A stretch of 64,000 bases of DNA from Mesomycoplasma flocculare ATCC 27399 (GCF_000815065.1 NZ_CP007585.1:714867-778866); one strand, 5' to 3'; positions 10,794-23,421 are shown, counted from the first letter of the stretch. Notes: generated from the sequence alone by a model not told the origin. Numbers and translations: made by a program.

Positions 10794-13733
10794 ATGAAGT
10801 TAATTAAAATTGAAATTGAAGGTTTTAAATCTTTTGCAGAACCTGTAAGCATTAAATTTGATGGTTCTATTGTCGGAATTATTGGTCCAAATGGATCAGG
10901 AAAATCAAACATAAACGATGCTATCAAGTGAGTTTTGGGTGAAAAATCAGTAAAACAGCTTCGCGGTCAAAATATGGATGATGTTATTTTTGCCGGCTCA
11001 AAAACGGTTGCGCCTGTTGATAAAGCGATGGTAAAACTGACATTTAGCGACGAAACTCGCGAGGATAGTGCGCAAATTTTTACCATTTCTCGAGTCATTA
11101 AAAAAGGCCAAGGAACTAACGAATATTTTTATAATGAACAACCTGTTCGCTACAAAGATATTCGTAATTTAGCAATTGAAGCAGGAATTTCAAAATCGTC
11201 GCTTGCAATAATTTCACAAGGAACTATTTCTGAAATTGCCGAATCAAGCCCAGAACAAAGAAAACAAGTAATCGAAGAAGTCGCCGGAACATCCAAATAT
11301 AAAATTGACAAAACCGAAGCACTGACAAAACTAGATAAGACTTTGCTTGGAATTGAAAAAATTGAAATTCGTATAAAAGAGTTAGAAAAACAAGTAAAAC
11401 AACTAGAAAAACAAGCAAATAATGCTAAAATTTTCCTTGAAAAATCACAACAATTAGAATCTGTTGAAGTCAGTTTGATTGTTAGTGACATCAAAAAATA
11501 TCAGACCGATCTTAGTGAATTAAGCGAAGAATTGGTAGAACTTGGACTCTCTGATTCAAAATTTTTAAGAGAAATTGACACAAATGAAAAAATAGTAATC
11601 GAGAATACCAAAAAAAGAGCCAAAATAGAAACTGAAATCAGTGAAAAAACCACTAAAATTAACGAACTCAAAGAACAAATTAGCACTATAAATCTAGCTT
11701 ATGCAAAGGCTAATCAGCTTCAGGAAATGATTTTATCTAACCAAATAAGTGTTAATTTTGAGCAAAAAATAGCGGCTTTAAGAGGAAAATACAGTCAAAT
11801 TTTAACTCAAAAAGATAATTTTGAAGCTCTGATAGACGAAAATAAGCTAAAAAAACAAGATTCCGAACAAAAACTGAACTCACTCAGAGCCCAAAAATCT
11901 GAAATTGAAAAGAGTTTGTATAATCTAAATTCTGAAAAAATAATAGCACAAACTCGCATTTATGAACTAAAAAATACCTTAGAATCAATGGCATTTTTAC
12001 CAAAAGGTACAAAAACCATTGTTGAAAATAGTTTTTTATTTCCAGGATATTGCGGTCTTGTTTCTGATTTAATTAAAATCTCTGAAAAATATACAAACGC
12101 AATTGAAACTGCACTTGGTTCAGCTTTAAAACAAATTGTTGTTGAAAACCCAGAAACTGCAGTTGCCGCGGTTAATTTTTTGAAAAAAAATTATGCTGGA
12201 AGCGCAACTTTTATCCCATTATCAACCTTAAAACCCCGTTTTGTTTCTGATTTGTATTTAAATTATCTTGATTCTCAAAAAGGTTTTATCGATTTGGCAA
12301 GTAATTTAATTAATTTTGATAAAAAATATCAAATTTTAGTAGATTTTTTACTAGGCGGAATTATCGTGGTTGACCAAATTGAATCAGCAAATAAAATCGC
12401 AAAATCAGTAAATCATAAATACATTATCGTAACTTTAGAAGGTGATATTATCAGAAATAACGGAATAATTTCTGGTGGTTTTAAACAAAAAAATGATTCA
12501 ACTTTCTCAATTCAGTTCAAAATTGACGAACTTAAAAATAAATTGAATTTTTGTGAAAAAAAAATTCAAGATTTCAAACTAAAAGCAAATGAATTAGATC
12601 AAATTATCACAAAAGAATCTGTTTTTTTACAACAAATTGAGATAAACCTTAATGATTTAGAACAAAAATTGACTAATGCAAAAAATGAACTAATCTCAAT
12701 TAAGGCCGAAAACGAATGGCTTGAAGAAACTTTTCCTCAAAATAACAACGTCGATCTTAAAATAAATGAGACTTTAAAGGAAAAAAATAGACTAGAAAAT
12801 TTAATTTTAACTTTTGAAAACGAAAGAAAAATTCTTATTAATCAAAAACAGCAATTTGATGAACAAATTAACGAACTTACTATTTTAGTGCAAAAACTAA
12901 ACCAAAAACAGCGAAAAATCAATACTGATTTAAACCAAAAACAAAATCAAAAAGATAAATTTGAGTTTTTAGTTACAAACCTTAAAAATAATCTTTCCCA
13001 AAAATATAACCTAACTTTTGAAGCAGCAAGTCAAAAATATGAACTAGAAATTGAAATTGACCAAGCTCGCGAATTTGTAAACAGCCTAAATTCTGAAATT
13101 AAGGCACTTGGAAATATCAACTTAGATGCAATATCTGATTTTGAAGAAAATTCAAATCGACTTGAAAAACTGAAAAAAAGTCAGCTCGAACTAGAAACTG
13201 CAAGATCAAAAATTTTGGAAGTTATTTCTGATTTAGATAAAATTATTATCGCAAAAACACAAGAAATTGTTGACTTAGTTAACTCCGAATTTAATTTGGT
13301 TTTCCAAAATATGTTCGGTGGTGGAAGTGCGAAAATTTACTTTAGTGACAAAAATGATATTCTAAACTCTGGAATTGAAATAAGCGCACAACCTCCTGGA
13401 AAGACTATAAAAAATATACGGCTTTTTTCTGGTGGGGAAAAAGCAATTATTGCAATTTCGCTTTTATTTTCAATTATTAAAGCAAGACCAATTCCACTTT
13501 GTATTTTAGATGAAGTTGAAGCTGCCCTTGATGAAACAAATGTTATAAGATATGTTGAATTTTTAAAGCAACTAAAACAAAACACACAATTCTTAATTAT
13601 AACTCACCGTCATGGAACGATGTCACGAGTTGACCAACTTTTAGGAATAACTATGCAAAAACGTGGTGTTAGCTCGATTTTTTCTGTTGAATTATCAAAA
13701 GCACGCGAACTTTTAAAAGATGAAATGCAATAA
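10794..13733 (+). CDS. smc: Chromosome segregation protein SMC
   Basis: 979 residues, a V-shaped ABC-type ATPase that compacts and organises the chromosome with ScpA/ScpB. The N-terminal head has the P-loop GPNGSGKSN near residue 33. Two long Lys/Glu/Gln-rich coiled coils flank a hinge around residues 390-530 (FPGYCGLVSDLI through IISGGF). The C-terminal head has the signature LFSGGEKAI and Walker B LCILDEVEAALDETN. The start ATG at 10794 gives the usual MKLIKIEIEGFKSFA opening. The stop TAA overlaps the ATG of a small downstream ORF. Confidence 0.96.
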
Positions 13734-13897
13734 TGACTAAAAATCCAGAAATTTTTAGGAAGAAGAAAAGTAAATGTGCAAAAAAATTATTTTTTAGATA
13801 TAAAAATAGGAGGCTATTAAAATTTGTGACCGTCCTTGATGTTATTATTGTATCACTAAAAAAAATCAAATTCCAAAATTTTTTTAATTTTTTTTAG
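13733..13897 (+). CDS. Small Lys-rich ORF coupled to smc (hypothetical)
   Basis: 54 residues, starting at the TAATG overlap with the smc stop codon, which favours translational coupling. The product is basic (RKKKSKCAKK near the start) with a short hydrophobic stretch VLDVIIVSL. It ends inside the inverted repeat that probably terminates the smc transcript. I do not recognise it. It may be a remnant of a longer gene rather than a functional peptide. Confidence 0.35.
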   Translation: MTKNPEIFRKKKSKCAKKLFFRYKNRRLLKFVTVLDVIIVSLKKIKFQNFFNFF

Positions 13898-13903
13898 TGA
13901 TAC
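13850..13903. terminator. 17-bp perfect inverted repeat, probable terminator of smc
   Basis: GTATCACTAAAAAAAAT (13850-13866) and its exact complement (13887-13903) around a 20-nt AT loop. The stem contains a T8 run, so it can act as a terminator for smc and for anything read from the other side. Confidence 0.6.
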
Positions 13904-13931
13904 AAAATTAAAGGACAATTTTCAAGTTTTC

Positions 13932-13967
13932 CTTTAATAGGCTTTAATAGGCTTTAATAGGCCGGCC
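13932..13967. repeat. Three tandem 10-mers running into a GGCCGGCC patch
   Basis: CTTTAATAGG is repeated exactly three times (13932-13961), then CCGGCCGGCCC follows. Eleven consecutive G/C bases are exceptional in this AT-rich intergenic DNA. It lies at the left border of the accessory island, about 200 bp from the frameshifted minus-strand gene. No gene is seen from 13898 to 14170. A separate short AT-rich hairpin (TATAATAC / GTATTATA) with AGGAGG behind it lies near 14016-14037. Confidence 0.75.
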
Positions 13968-14170
13968 GGCCCAGGTTTTTTCTAACGAAAAGGCACTCCT
14001 CTATTGCTTCTCCTTATAATACAAGTATTATAGGAGGAAATTATTTTTTTGAAAGAAATTTAAAAAATCCATTTTTTATTTTTTTACTTTTTAAGTACTT
14101 TTTGATTTTATATTACTACGTAATATAGAAAATTCCAAAAAAATAGAATAACCAAATTATATCCAAAAAC

Positions 14171-14603
14171 TTAAACTAACACAAGATTAGTTCTGTTTTT
14201 TTGGTGATGTAAACTTAAATTATTAAAATATCTATCAAAAGAAAAAGTTGAATATTTAATTTTGGTATTAAATTTTACTAGACTAGCAACAAAACTTTCG
14301 GTATAACTGCTTGCACTTTTGAATGAAAATAATTGATTAATTGCCTCCAAGTTAGAAATTACATAGCGCAAAAATTGTCCTACTTCTTCAATTTTTTGAG
14401 ATATTTTACTAAAAAGTCAAGGATTCTTTTCTAATGCAATCTCAAGATATTTTATTATTTGGCGGAGTTCTAAAACAACTTTGTCACCTTGGTTTTGTTC
14501 AAAATACTTTAATAACTTTTTCTAAAAACTTTGCATCTTCCGCTTTAATTTTTTCTATTAAATTATTAATTAAAGTCGTTTTTTCTTCAGATGTGTAAAA
14601 CAT
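14171..14603 (-). pseudogene. Frameshifted hypothetical gene
   Basis: Two frames are needed to read this gene. The N-terminal frame opens at the ATG at 14603 (MFYTSEEKTTLINNLIEKI..) and meets a stop after about 65 codons. A second frame, joining about 35 codons in, reads through as YFEQNQGDKVVLELRQ, then KNPWLFSKISQKIEEVGQF, to a clean stop at 14171. The two parts join if one base is removed near GAAAAAGTTATT. The restored product would be about 143 residues, helical and charged. I do not recognise the family. It faces away from the PemK-like gene and may belong to the same defence island. Confidence 0.5.
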
Positions 14604-14723
14604 AATTTTTTATTTTATATTAGAAATTTTTTTAAAAAAAAAGAAAAATTTTAGGAAAATTTTACTTTTTTTCCGCTACAATTTAAATTTATTAAGAATA
14701 AATTTTTACCCAAAAGAGTAATT

Positions 14724-14912
14724 ATGGCAATTAAAGATCGAATAAAAAATAGTAAATGAGCAAAATTCATTCCTTTTAAATTAAAACGGACACTAGTGTT
14801 TGATAGTCTTGGTCAAAAAATCGATTCAAGACCAGTAATTATTTTTCACGATAGCGAAGAAAATTATTACTATTATATTAAAGCTCGTGATGCTCGTTTA
14901 GATGACGGTTAG
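14724..14912 (+). CDS. N-terminal half of a PemK/MazF-like protein (split)
   Basis: 62 codons starting MAIKDRIKNSKWAKFIPFK. KIDSRPVIIFHDSEEN resembles the first strand of PemK/MazF endoribonucleases (x-R-P-V-x-V). It stops at TAG just after KARDARLDDG, while the next frame continues with the rest of a MazF-like fold. The two pieces look like one gene of about 145 residues broken by a single-base frameshift at the 11-nt overlap, or two coupled ORFs. The MazF link is inferred from the general pattern and should be treated as tentative. Confidence 0.45.
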
Positions 14913-15159
14913 ATTAAAAAACCCTTTTGACGGTGAGATTTTTATTCCAAAATCAAATAAACCTAACACTTTATTTACAAAAGATTCTTATTTAGATTGT
15001 TCACAAATTTTTTATATCCACGGCAACCAACTTGATGAATTAATTAAAAATCACCCAAAAGCAGAACCAATTGAAAATATCAGTTCAAATAATACTGAAG
15101 AAAAAACCGAAGAAATTGAAGAAATCCAAGAACCGCTTGAAGCCAAAAGTCAAAACTAA
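14902..15159 (+). CDS. C-terminal half of a PemK/MazF-like protein (split)
   Basis: 85 residues. It overlaps the preceding ORF by 11 nt in another frame. NPFDGEIFIPKSNKP and the block DSYLDCSQIFYIHGNQLDELI resemble the second half of PemK/MazF folds (D-S-Y-x-x-x-x-Q-I-x-x-I-D). The final ~30 residues are Glu-rich (TEEKTEEIEEIQEPLEAK). It lies 47 bp upstream of the restriction-modification gene. A toxin role is inference only. No obvious antitoxin partner is adjacent on the same strand. Confidence 0.45.
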   Translation: MTVRLKNPFDGEIFIPKSNKPNTLFTKDSYLDCSQIFYIHGNQLDELIKNHPKAEPIENISSNNTEEKTEEIEEIQEPLEAKSQN

Positions 15160-15206
15160 TTTTATTTTTCTAATTTAAAAAAAACTTCAAAAAAGGAGAA
15201 CAAATA

Positions 15207-17212
15207 ATGAAATCTAATATTTCAGAAGCCACAATTGCAAGAATCTTCAATTCTGAACTTAATAATATGGGTCTTAATTTTTCACTAGAAAATGAATTGT
15301 TAAATGAAAGTATTGATTCTGCGCTTGAGGAATATTTATCCAAAAATGGAAAAAATGGCGGAAATCGCCCTGATTGCAAAATGCTTTTAAAGGACGAACT
15401 AGGTAATAGTTATCCTATTTTGATCGAATATAAAGTTGGTTTTAATAAAATGGTAAAACTAGATTCAAATGGATATCCTGATCTTACGCAATTAAATAAC
15501 GTTAAAAATTATGCAGTAAATGGCGCGATTCATTATGCTAGAGGAGTAAGGTTATTGACTAATTATACCGATATTATTGTAATCGGTGCCGTTGGCGAGA
15601 AAAATACCAATGGTGAACCTCGCATCCAAGTTCAGGCTTGGTGAGTCTCAAATGATAATTATGGGAAAGGACAATTAATAGACGAATATAGTGATCTTAG
15701 TTTTTTAGACAAAAAACACTTTAATAAATTTATTGAAGAAGCAAAAAAATCGTTTTTAAGTGAGGAGAAAAAAGATAAATTAAGGCAAAGATCAGAAGCC
15801 GAAATGATAGTTGCGCTTAAAAAACTTAATAATGATATTTATAAAAATGAGTTAAATATCGAACCTGATACAAAACTATATTTAATTGTAGCTAGTATAA
15901 TTGCAAGTTTAGGAATTCCTTATAAAGTTACCCCGCTTAATAAATCCGAACTTAAATCATCAAATGAAAAAGGTAGTCAAGATGGGGAAATAATACTGAA
16001 TAAAATTGCTAATTTCCTAAAAGAAAAACAAATACCAACCGAAAAACGGGATACTTTAATTTATAGTTTATCGCCAAGTCTGAAAGATGAAAGACTAAAT
16101 ACCCCAAAAAACGGCGAGTCAAGAATCAAAAGAATTTTTGGAAAAGTTGTTGATGATATTGGGTATTTTTTCAAAAACGGTTTAGAAATCGACTTTGCCG
16201 GAAAACTTTTTAATGAAATGTATTCTTGACTTGGTTACAGCGAGGATAAAGATAATGATGTTGTTCTAACTCCCCCTTATGTTGCGAAATTACTTGTAAA
16301 ACTTGCTCGGGTTAATCAAAATTCTTATGTTTGAGATTTTGCAACCGGCTCAGCTGGTCTTTTAGTAGCGGCGATGAACGAAATGATTGCCGATGCAGAA
16401 GCAAAATCAAAATCACCAAAGGAATTAGAAGCAAAAAAAATCAAAATTAAAACAGAACAATTATTGGGGATCGAAATTTTACCAAAAATTCACATGCTTG
16501 CAATATTAAATATGATACTTATGGGTGATGGCTCCTCCAATTTGTTACATAAAGATTCGTTAAAAGACTTTGATAATAAGGAAAAATTTCCGGCAAATGC
16601 TTTTGTTTTAAACCCCCCTTATTCTGCACCTGGAAATGGGATGAATTTTGTTAAAAAAGCTTTTTCAATGATGGAAAACGGTTATGGCGCAATTATAATT
16701 CAATCTTCTGCAGGTTCAGGTAAGGCAAAAGATTTTAACACTGAAATTTTAAAAAATAATACACTGCTAGCTAGTATTAAAATGCCAATTGATTTATTTT
16801 TAGGTAAATCAAGTGTGCAGACACATATTTATGTATTTCAAGTAGGACAAAGTCATAATAAAGAGAGGTTAGTTAAATTTATTGATTTTAGCAATGACGG
16901 ATATAAAAGAACAAACAGAAAAAAGGCAGCGATTAATTTAGTTGATAATGGTGATGCAATTGCTAGATATCAAGAAGTCGTTGATTTAGTTCATATCGGG
17001 AAGGATAAACCCAATTTATTAGATACAAACTGTTATTTTAAAGATGTGATTGATCCAAAATCTGGAACTGATTGAAACAAAACAAAGCAGGTCGATTTAA
17101 AACCAAGCATAACCGATTTTAAAAAATCAATTGGCGAATATCTTGCTTGAGAAGTAACAGAAATTATCAGAAATACTAAAATAGGAAGTGAAAAAGAAGA
17201 GATAACAAAAAA

Positions 17213-17216
<4 letters not shown>
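15207..17216 (+). CDS. Nuclease-methyltransferase subunit (R-M) of a type IIG/BcgI-like system
   Basis: 669 residues ending at TAG 17214-17216. The N-terminal ~150 residues fit a PD-(D/E)xK nuclease: Glu30, RPD at 54-56, then ILIEYK with Glu74 and Lys76. The middle and C-terminal part is an N6-adenine methylase of the type I HsdM/gamma class, with AdoMet motif I DFATGSAG at 377-384 and catalytic NPPY at 469-472. This is the cleavage-plus-methylation architecture of BcgI A-subunits and type IIG enzymes, which need a specificity domain supplied next. The AGGAG at 15195 gives a good ribosome site for the ATG at 15207. The stop codon sits in a -1 frameshift cassette leading into the specificity domain. 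Confidence 0.85.
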
Positions 17217-18469
<1,253 letters not shown>

Positions 18470-18488
<19 letters not shown>

Positions 18489-19006
18489 AGAATTTATACC
18501 TCAACACAATCTGGAAAGAATTTAGAATTAAAGACATTTTTGAACAAATAAAAACAAATAATGTTATCACAAATGGGCCTGGTGATTTACCGGCAACAAC
18601 TGCAATTTCGACAAATAATCAACTAGGAAAATATATTAGTCCTAAAGGCGCAACTATTTTGCAAAATGTATTTTCAGCAACTGCAAATGGAAATGGTAAG
18701 GTATTTTTCCAACCAAAACCCTTTACAATATTACAAGATTCTTATGCTTTTAAATTCAAATATAAAATAAATAATAAAAAGCAATTTTACCTGTTTTTTC
18801 TTGGAAGTTTAAATAAGGTTTTTCAGAAATATTCCTGAGATAATAAATCCACCTGAAACAGAATTAGCGGGGAATTGATTGCTCTTCCAGTCGACAATCA
18901 AAACCAAATTAATTTTGACTTTATAGAGAAATTTACATTTCTCATTATGAAAATAATTCTTAATGAGATAATTAATTATTATAATAAAAAGGTTGAAATA
19001 TTTTAA
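18470..19006 (+). CDS. Specificity domain 3 (no start of its own)
   Basis: 179 codons in the same frame as domain 1, ending at TAA 19004-19006. It starts AFQAEIENLYLNTIWKEF. The recognition domain is a close relative of domain 1 (GDLPATTAISTNNQLGKYI and FSATANGNGKVFFQ compared with FSATANGTGKAFFQ), but with clear substitutions that may change the target. The spacer helix at its end has diverged (FIEKFTFLIMKIILNEI) and lacks the MAELKAYLLATG block, so it reads as the terminal domain. No start codon or ribosome site is visible. It is a silent cassette or a C-terminal partner. Confidence 0.65.
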
Positions 19007-19201
19007 TTTGCAGCGCAAATTTAAAATAAATCACTTTTATTTTAATACTTCTAATTATTCATTAAATAATGATTGGTATAACAATAAAAGACTTCAAAGT
19101 TGCTTATCATATAAAAGCCCAAGTTTTTATATGAGGTAAATTATTTGTCCAAATTTTTTAAAATGAACATGCTAGAAAAAATTCAGACAACTAGTTTTTT
19201 A

Positions 19202-19284
19202 GGGAATATTAAATATTTTGTGTTTTAAGGTAAATCTGTTTTGATAAAATTTATCATAAAGGACTAAAATACTTAATATTCCCT
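19202..19284. other. Intergenic stretch with a ~20-bp imperfect inverted repeat
   Basis: The gap 19007-19294 between the convergent specificity and res genes holds no gene. GGGAATATTAAATATTTT (from 19202) is matched by the near-complement AAAATACTTAATATTCCC (to 19283). A smaller hairpin, TGATAAA/TTTATCA, sits inside the loop at 19242-19256. Its position between converging genes suits a two-way terminator. Confidence 0.5.
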
Positions 19285-19294
19285 TATTTATTAT

Positions 19295-21712
19295 TTAATT
19301 TATAATCTCGGTTAAAGACATTGACGGAATAAGTTTTCTTTTTTTTTCAAATTCTTTATTGCTAATATCGTTAATATCGTTATTTGTTTTTTTATTAAAA
19401 TCAATTTTATCTCGAATTTGCTCTAAATTAGAAGATCCGGCAAAATAAAGGTCTCCGTTGTCAACATCAACTCAACAAACAGCTAAGGTTAAATTTTTTT
19501 GATTTATTTGATTTTCTTTGAAATATTGATTATAACCGCTTATTAATAATTGGGTTTTTTCAGGATCAAAATCTTTATAATTTTTGATCTCAAAATAAAA
19601 ATAATTTCCATCTTTGCTAACCAAAAAATCAGGATGTGATTTTGCAATTTCATTTCCCTTAATGTATTGAAAACCTAATTTAGTATTGACTGGGTTTTTA
19701 GCTCAAAAACGAATATTTTGCTTTGCTTTACTAATTTTTATTAATTTTTTTGCAAAAAACTGTTCTGCTTTTGAATCTAATGGAAGATTATCTTCTGATG
19801 TTTTATCATCAATTTTTTCATAACTAAAAGAAGAATCATTAGTTTTCACCGATTTATCATTTTCAGGACTATTAAATTCAATTTCATTAGGCAAACATTC
19901 TTCAAAAATAAGTTTATACTGAGCGTTTTCAACTTGGTCTTTAATTGTTTTTTTATAAATTTTAGCAAGTTCTCGCCCGTATCTTAACAAAATAATTAAA
20001 TCTAAAATTTGTTTATTTGTTTTTTTATCTAATAAAAAATCTTGTTTCATTTGGGCAAAAAAGTCTTCAATTTTAGAAGTAAAATACTTTTTTAAATTGT
20101 TTTTAAGTCTAATAATTGCTAATTCTAATTCAATAATGTTGGAAATTTTTGATTTAATTAATCTTGCTGAACCATATTCTTCAGTATCAATAGAAATAAA
20201 TTTATTGGCATTATAGTCGTCTTCATATTCTTCCAAACATTTTTTAAAAGTTTTTTTAATTTCTTCGCGTTTGGTGTCTTTGTTAAATTTATATTCAAAA
20301 TTGTTTTCATATTGTTTATAATTAATTATTTTACTTCTAGTTTCAACAGGCATTCCAGGAAGTTCGATTTGGCCTGATATAAGTATGTCATTTTTATATT
20401 CTTTCTTCAAAAAAAGTTTAAGCACATTTTTTTCCTCAGGGTCAACATTACTATAAATAAAATATTCATGAGCAATGGAATTATGTCTTAAATTATACGT
20501 AGGGCAAGGATTTCTTTTTATTCTACCAATTGTTTGAATACTTAAATTAGAAGATGAAATATTTCTAAGTTGGACTAACATGCATGCTCTTGGAATATTT
20601 CATCCTGTTGCAGGGCCAATTTTAAAAATTATTACATCAACTGAAGACATATTTCTAGAAATATCACGTAATGTGAAATTAGATTTTTGGCGCAAATTAC
20701 TTTCTTTTTTATTTTGGTCAAAATATTTGACCCAACTAAGATCATGCTTTTCGAGTATTTTAATTATTTTTTTAATATTTTCATCGAATTTTTGCGCTTT
20801 TTGGGCATCTTTTTCACTACTATTATCAATTTGAATTAGCATTGCAGGGTTAATACCGACTAAACCAGGCTCTTTAATATTATCATTATATTGTTTTTTA
20901 ATTTCGTTAAATTTTTTACAAGCTATTTCCAAAATTTCTTCATCATCATAATTATTACCTGTTTCTAAGTCAAAATTATAATGTTTTTGAGTTTTTAAAA
21001 GTTGAATATCATCTTGACTTAAATCTTTTTCAGATAGATGAACTAATGGCAAATCAGTTTTTGGAGTTGCTGTCATTTTTAATATAAATGATGCATTTAG
21101 TTGCATTTTTTCTTCAAAAGTTTTGTCTTTTAAATTAATTTTAATATCAGAACCAATATGAGCTTCATCTCTTATATAAATAAGAATTTGCCCTTTTCGT
21201 TTAATTTCAGACAAAAATGCTTCAATTGATCCTTGTTCACGTAAAATAGAATTTGATTTAAAAGATGCGCCACCCATAATAAAAACTGAATCAGGTTTGG
21301 CAAAAAATTCATAGTTTTTATCAACTTTTGCCGTTCTTTTCAAATTTGAAGGACTTTCAATTCTCTCTATATTCAAATTTGTATTTTTTATAAAAATTTT
21401 ATATTCATTAAAACTTTCTTCCATTTGCTTGGGTAATTCAGCACTTGATAATGTTACAATTACAAAAACTAATTCTTTACCAACTTTGGCTTTATTTCAT
21501 TCAATTAATTTATCAATATAGTTTAGAATCATGAAAGTTTTACCCGATCCTGTCGGCGCTTTAAAATAAATTGCATTTTTTAGTTTTGCTGGATTTGTTT
21601 GGTTTTTATCATTTTCTAATTTTGGCTCAATTTCTTCACTACTAGTCAGATATAAAGTTGTTTTTTCAACTAATTGTTCAACCGCTTTACGTTGAGATTG
21701 CGTTAATTCCAT
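19295..21712 (-). CDS. Type III restriction endonuclease subunit (Res)
   Basis: 805 residues. Superfamily 2 helicase motifs are present: P-loop APTGSGKT at about 52-59, DEAH at about 182-185 (within YIRDEAHIG), KMTATPKT (motif III) and QTIGRIKRNP (motif VI). The C-terminal nuclease is HPDF..YFYFEIKN, with Asp695 and Glu708-x-Lys710 of the PD-(D/E)xK fold. Res cuts only in complex with Mod, after ATP-driven communication between two unmethylated sites. The ATG follows the mod stop by 4 bp, so it is translated from the mod transcript. Two TGA-Trp codons were read through. The frame is intact, unlike mod. Confidence 0.9.
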
Positions 21713-21716
21713 AATT

Positions 21717-23391
21717 TTATAAATCCTTTTCTTGTGGTTTTAGTGCTAAAAGATGATTTAAAATTTCAATATACCTGGTATTTTTAGTATCTATATGATT
21801 TAAGTCAACTTTAATATCAAAATCTTTAAAAAGTTTTAAAAGTAAATTAACCAAATCATTAAGCCCGTTTTCTGAGTTAAAAATTTGAGTATTATAATAA
21901 GAAATGTCAAAGACTTTCAGGTTTTGCAAATAAGGTTTGTTGCCCTTGGCTCAGTCAAATTCTTGATTTTGTGATCCTTTTCCATTTGAAATTCTAAAAA
22001 GCCGTTCATAGGTTATGTTAGTTGCGATATTATTTTGATTGTTTGTAACTAAAGTAAAAATTCTGTTTCCACCATCTTGACGGTTTAAATTCCAAACTGC
22101 ATGACCGGTCGTTCCACTTCCAGCGAAAAAATCAAGAATTTTTGCGTTTTTATTGGGATGGAGATTAATTACAAACTGAATTAATTCAGTAGGTTTTGGG
22201 TGGTCAAACACCTTTGTATTAAAAATATCTTTTTGTTCATCTGTGCCATTAGAACCGTGTGTTGATGAAATTAAATTAGAAAATTTTGCCTCACGTTCTA
22301 ATTTTTGATTATTATTATCGACAAATTGATACTGTTTTGAATAAACTTTTCCATTTTTAAAAACAATAAATTTATTATCTATTCCTCAACTTAATTTGTC
22401 CCGACTTCATCTTCATGTTCAATCAGTAAATGCACGTTTACCTTGGTGCCTTAATTTTCATTTTTCGTAACTCCCGCCTGCATAGTAAATTGTGCCGTTA
22501 TGATTAATTGGGTAATCCATATTTTCAGATCATTTTAGACTAGCGCAGTCAAGCTGTTTTAATTTATATTTACCTCTTTGTTCAATAAATTCATCCGAAT
22601 ATTTGTACGCACCATCATCAACGTTCTGAACATAAATATTTGTGTTAAGTTTTTGAATATTTGCAGAATAGACTAATATATATTCAGTTAAAATTTTTAA
22701 GAACCTAGAATTGGCGCCTGATCCTTCATTTTTCTTTTGCCAAACCAAATTAGCAACAAAATTTTCTTCGCCAAAAATTTCATCCATTAAAACTTTTAGA
22801 TAAGCTTGCTGATTATCATCGATTGAGACAAAAATTATTCCATCTTCTTTTAAAAGTTTTTTGGCTAAATTTAGTCTTTCATTTAATAAATTTAGTCAGC
22901 CATTTCGTGAATATTTATCTCGGTAAATAAATTTTGAAGGTAAAATATTTTCTTTATCATTTGCAATCTGATTACCTTCATTAAAACTAGCCTGAGTATT
23001 ATAAGGTGGATCAATATAAATTACATCATACCCGGCTGCGGTCTCTCTCTCTCTCTCTCTCTCTCTCGAGAACTAAAAGATTTTTAAGAGCATCATAATT
23101 TTCGCCAATTATTAAGGTATTTTCTTCAGATTGGCTTTTGTCTAAAACAAAAGATAAATTTTCATTTTTTTGTAAAATTGCAACTAAATCTGAATTGGAT
23201 TCGGGGGCAGAATCAAAACGAAAACCAGTTTTAATACGTTGAGAAATAAACTGAAAAACGTATTCAAGTTTACTTGGTTCAAATTTTTCTAAAATTTGAA
23301 TTGCTAAATTTTTTTGGTCTGAATTTAGCTCTTTTGAGGAAATTTCCTCGATTTGTTGTTTGTATTTTTCTAAGAGATTATTTTGATTCAT
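21717..23391 (-). pseudogene. Type III DNA methyltransferase (Mod), phase-variable and currently OFF
   Basis: N6-adenine methylase that gives a type III system both protection and specificity. Read through the repeat it would be about 558 residues: an N-terminal helical region, catalytic DPPY in DVIYIDPPYNTQASF, a variable recognition region, then the AdoMet motif ILDFFAGSGTT and a C-terminal part. A (GA)13 tract near codon 108 puts the rest out of frame. The present product stops at TAA 22999-23001 after about 130 residues, before DPPY. One more GA unit restores the frame. The DPPY-before-FxGxG order is typical of type III Mod. Mod OFF should silence both activities of the system. Confidence 0.85.
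23042..23067 (-). repeat. (GA)13 simple repeat in mod
   Basis: Thirteen GA units on the coding (minus) strand, encoding alternating Glu-Arg. The mod frame reads through with +1 or -2 units. It is the same dinucleotide, on the coding strand, as the tract in the specificity gene. Confidence 0.92.
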
Positions 23392-23421
23392 ATTTTAGGC
23401 CTTTTAATTTTATTTTTTAAT

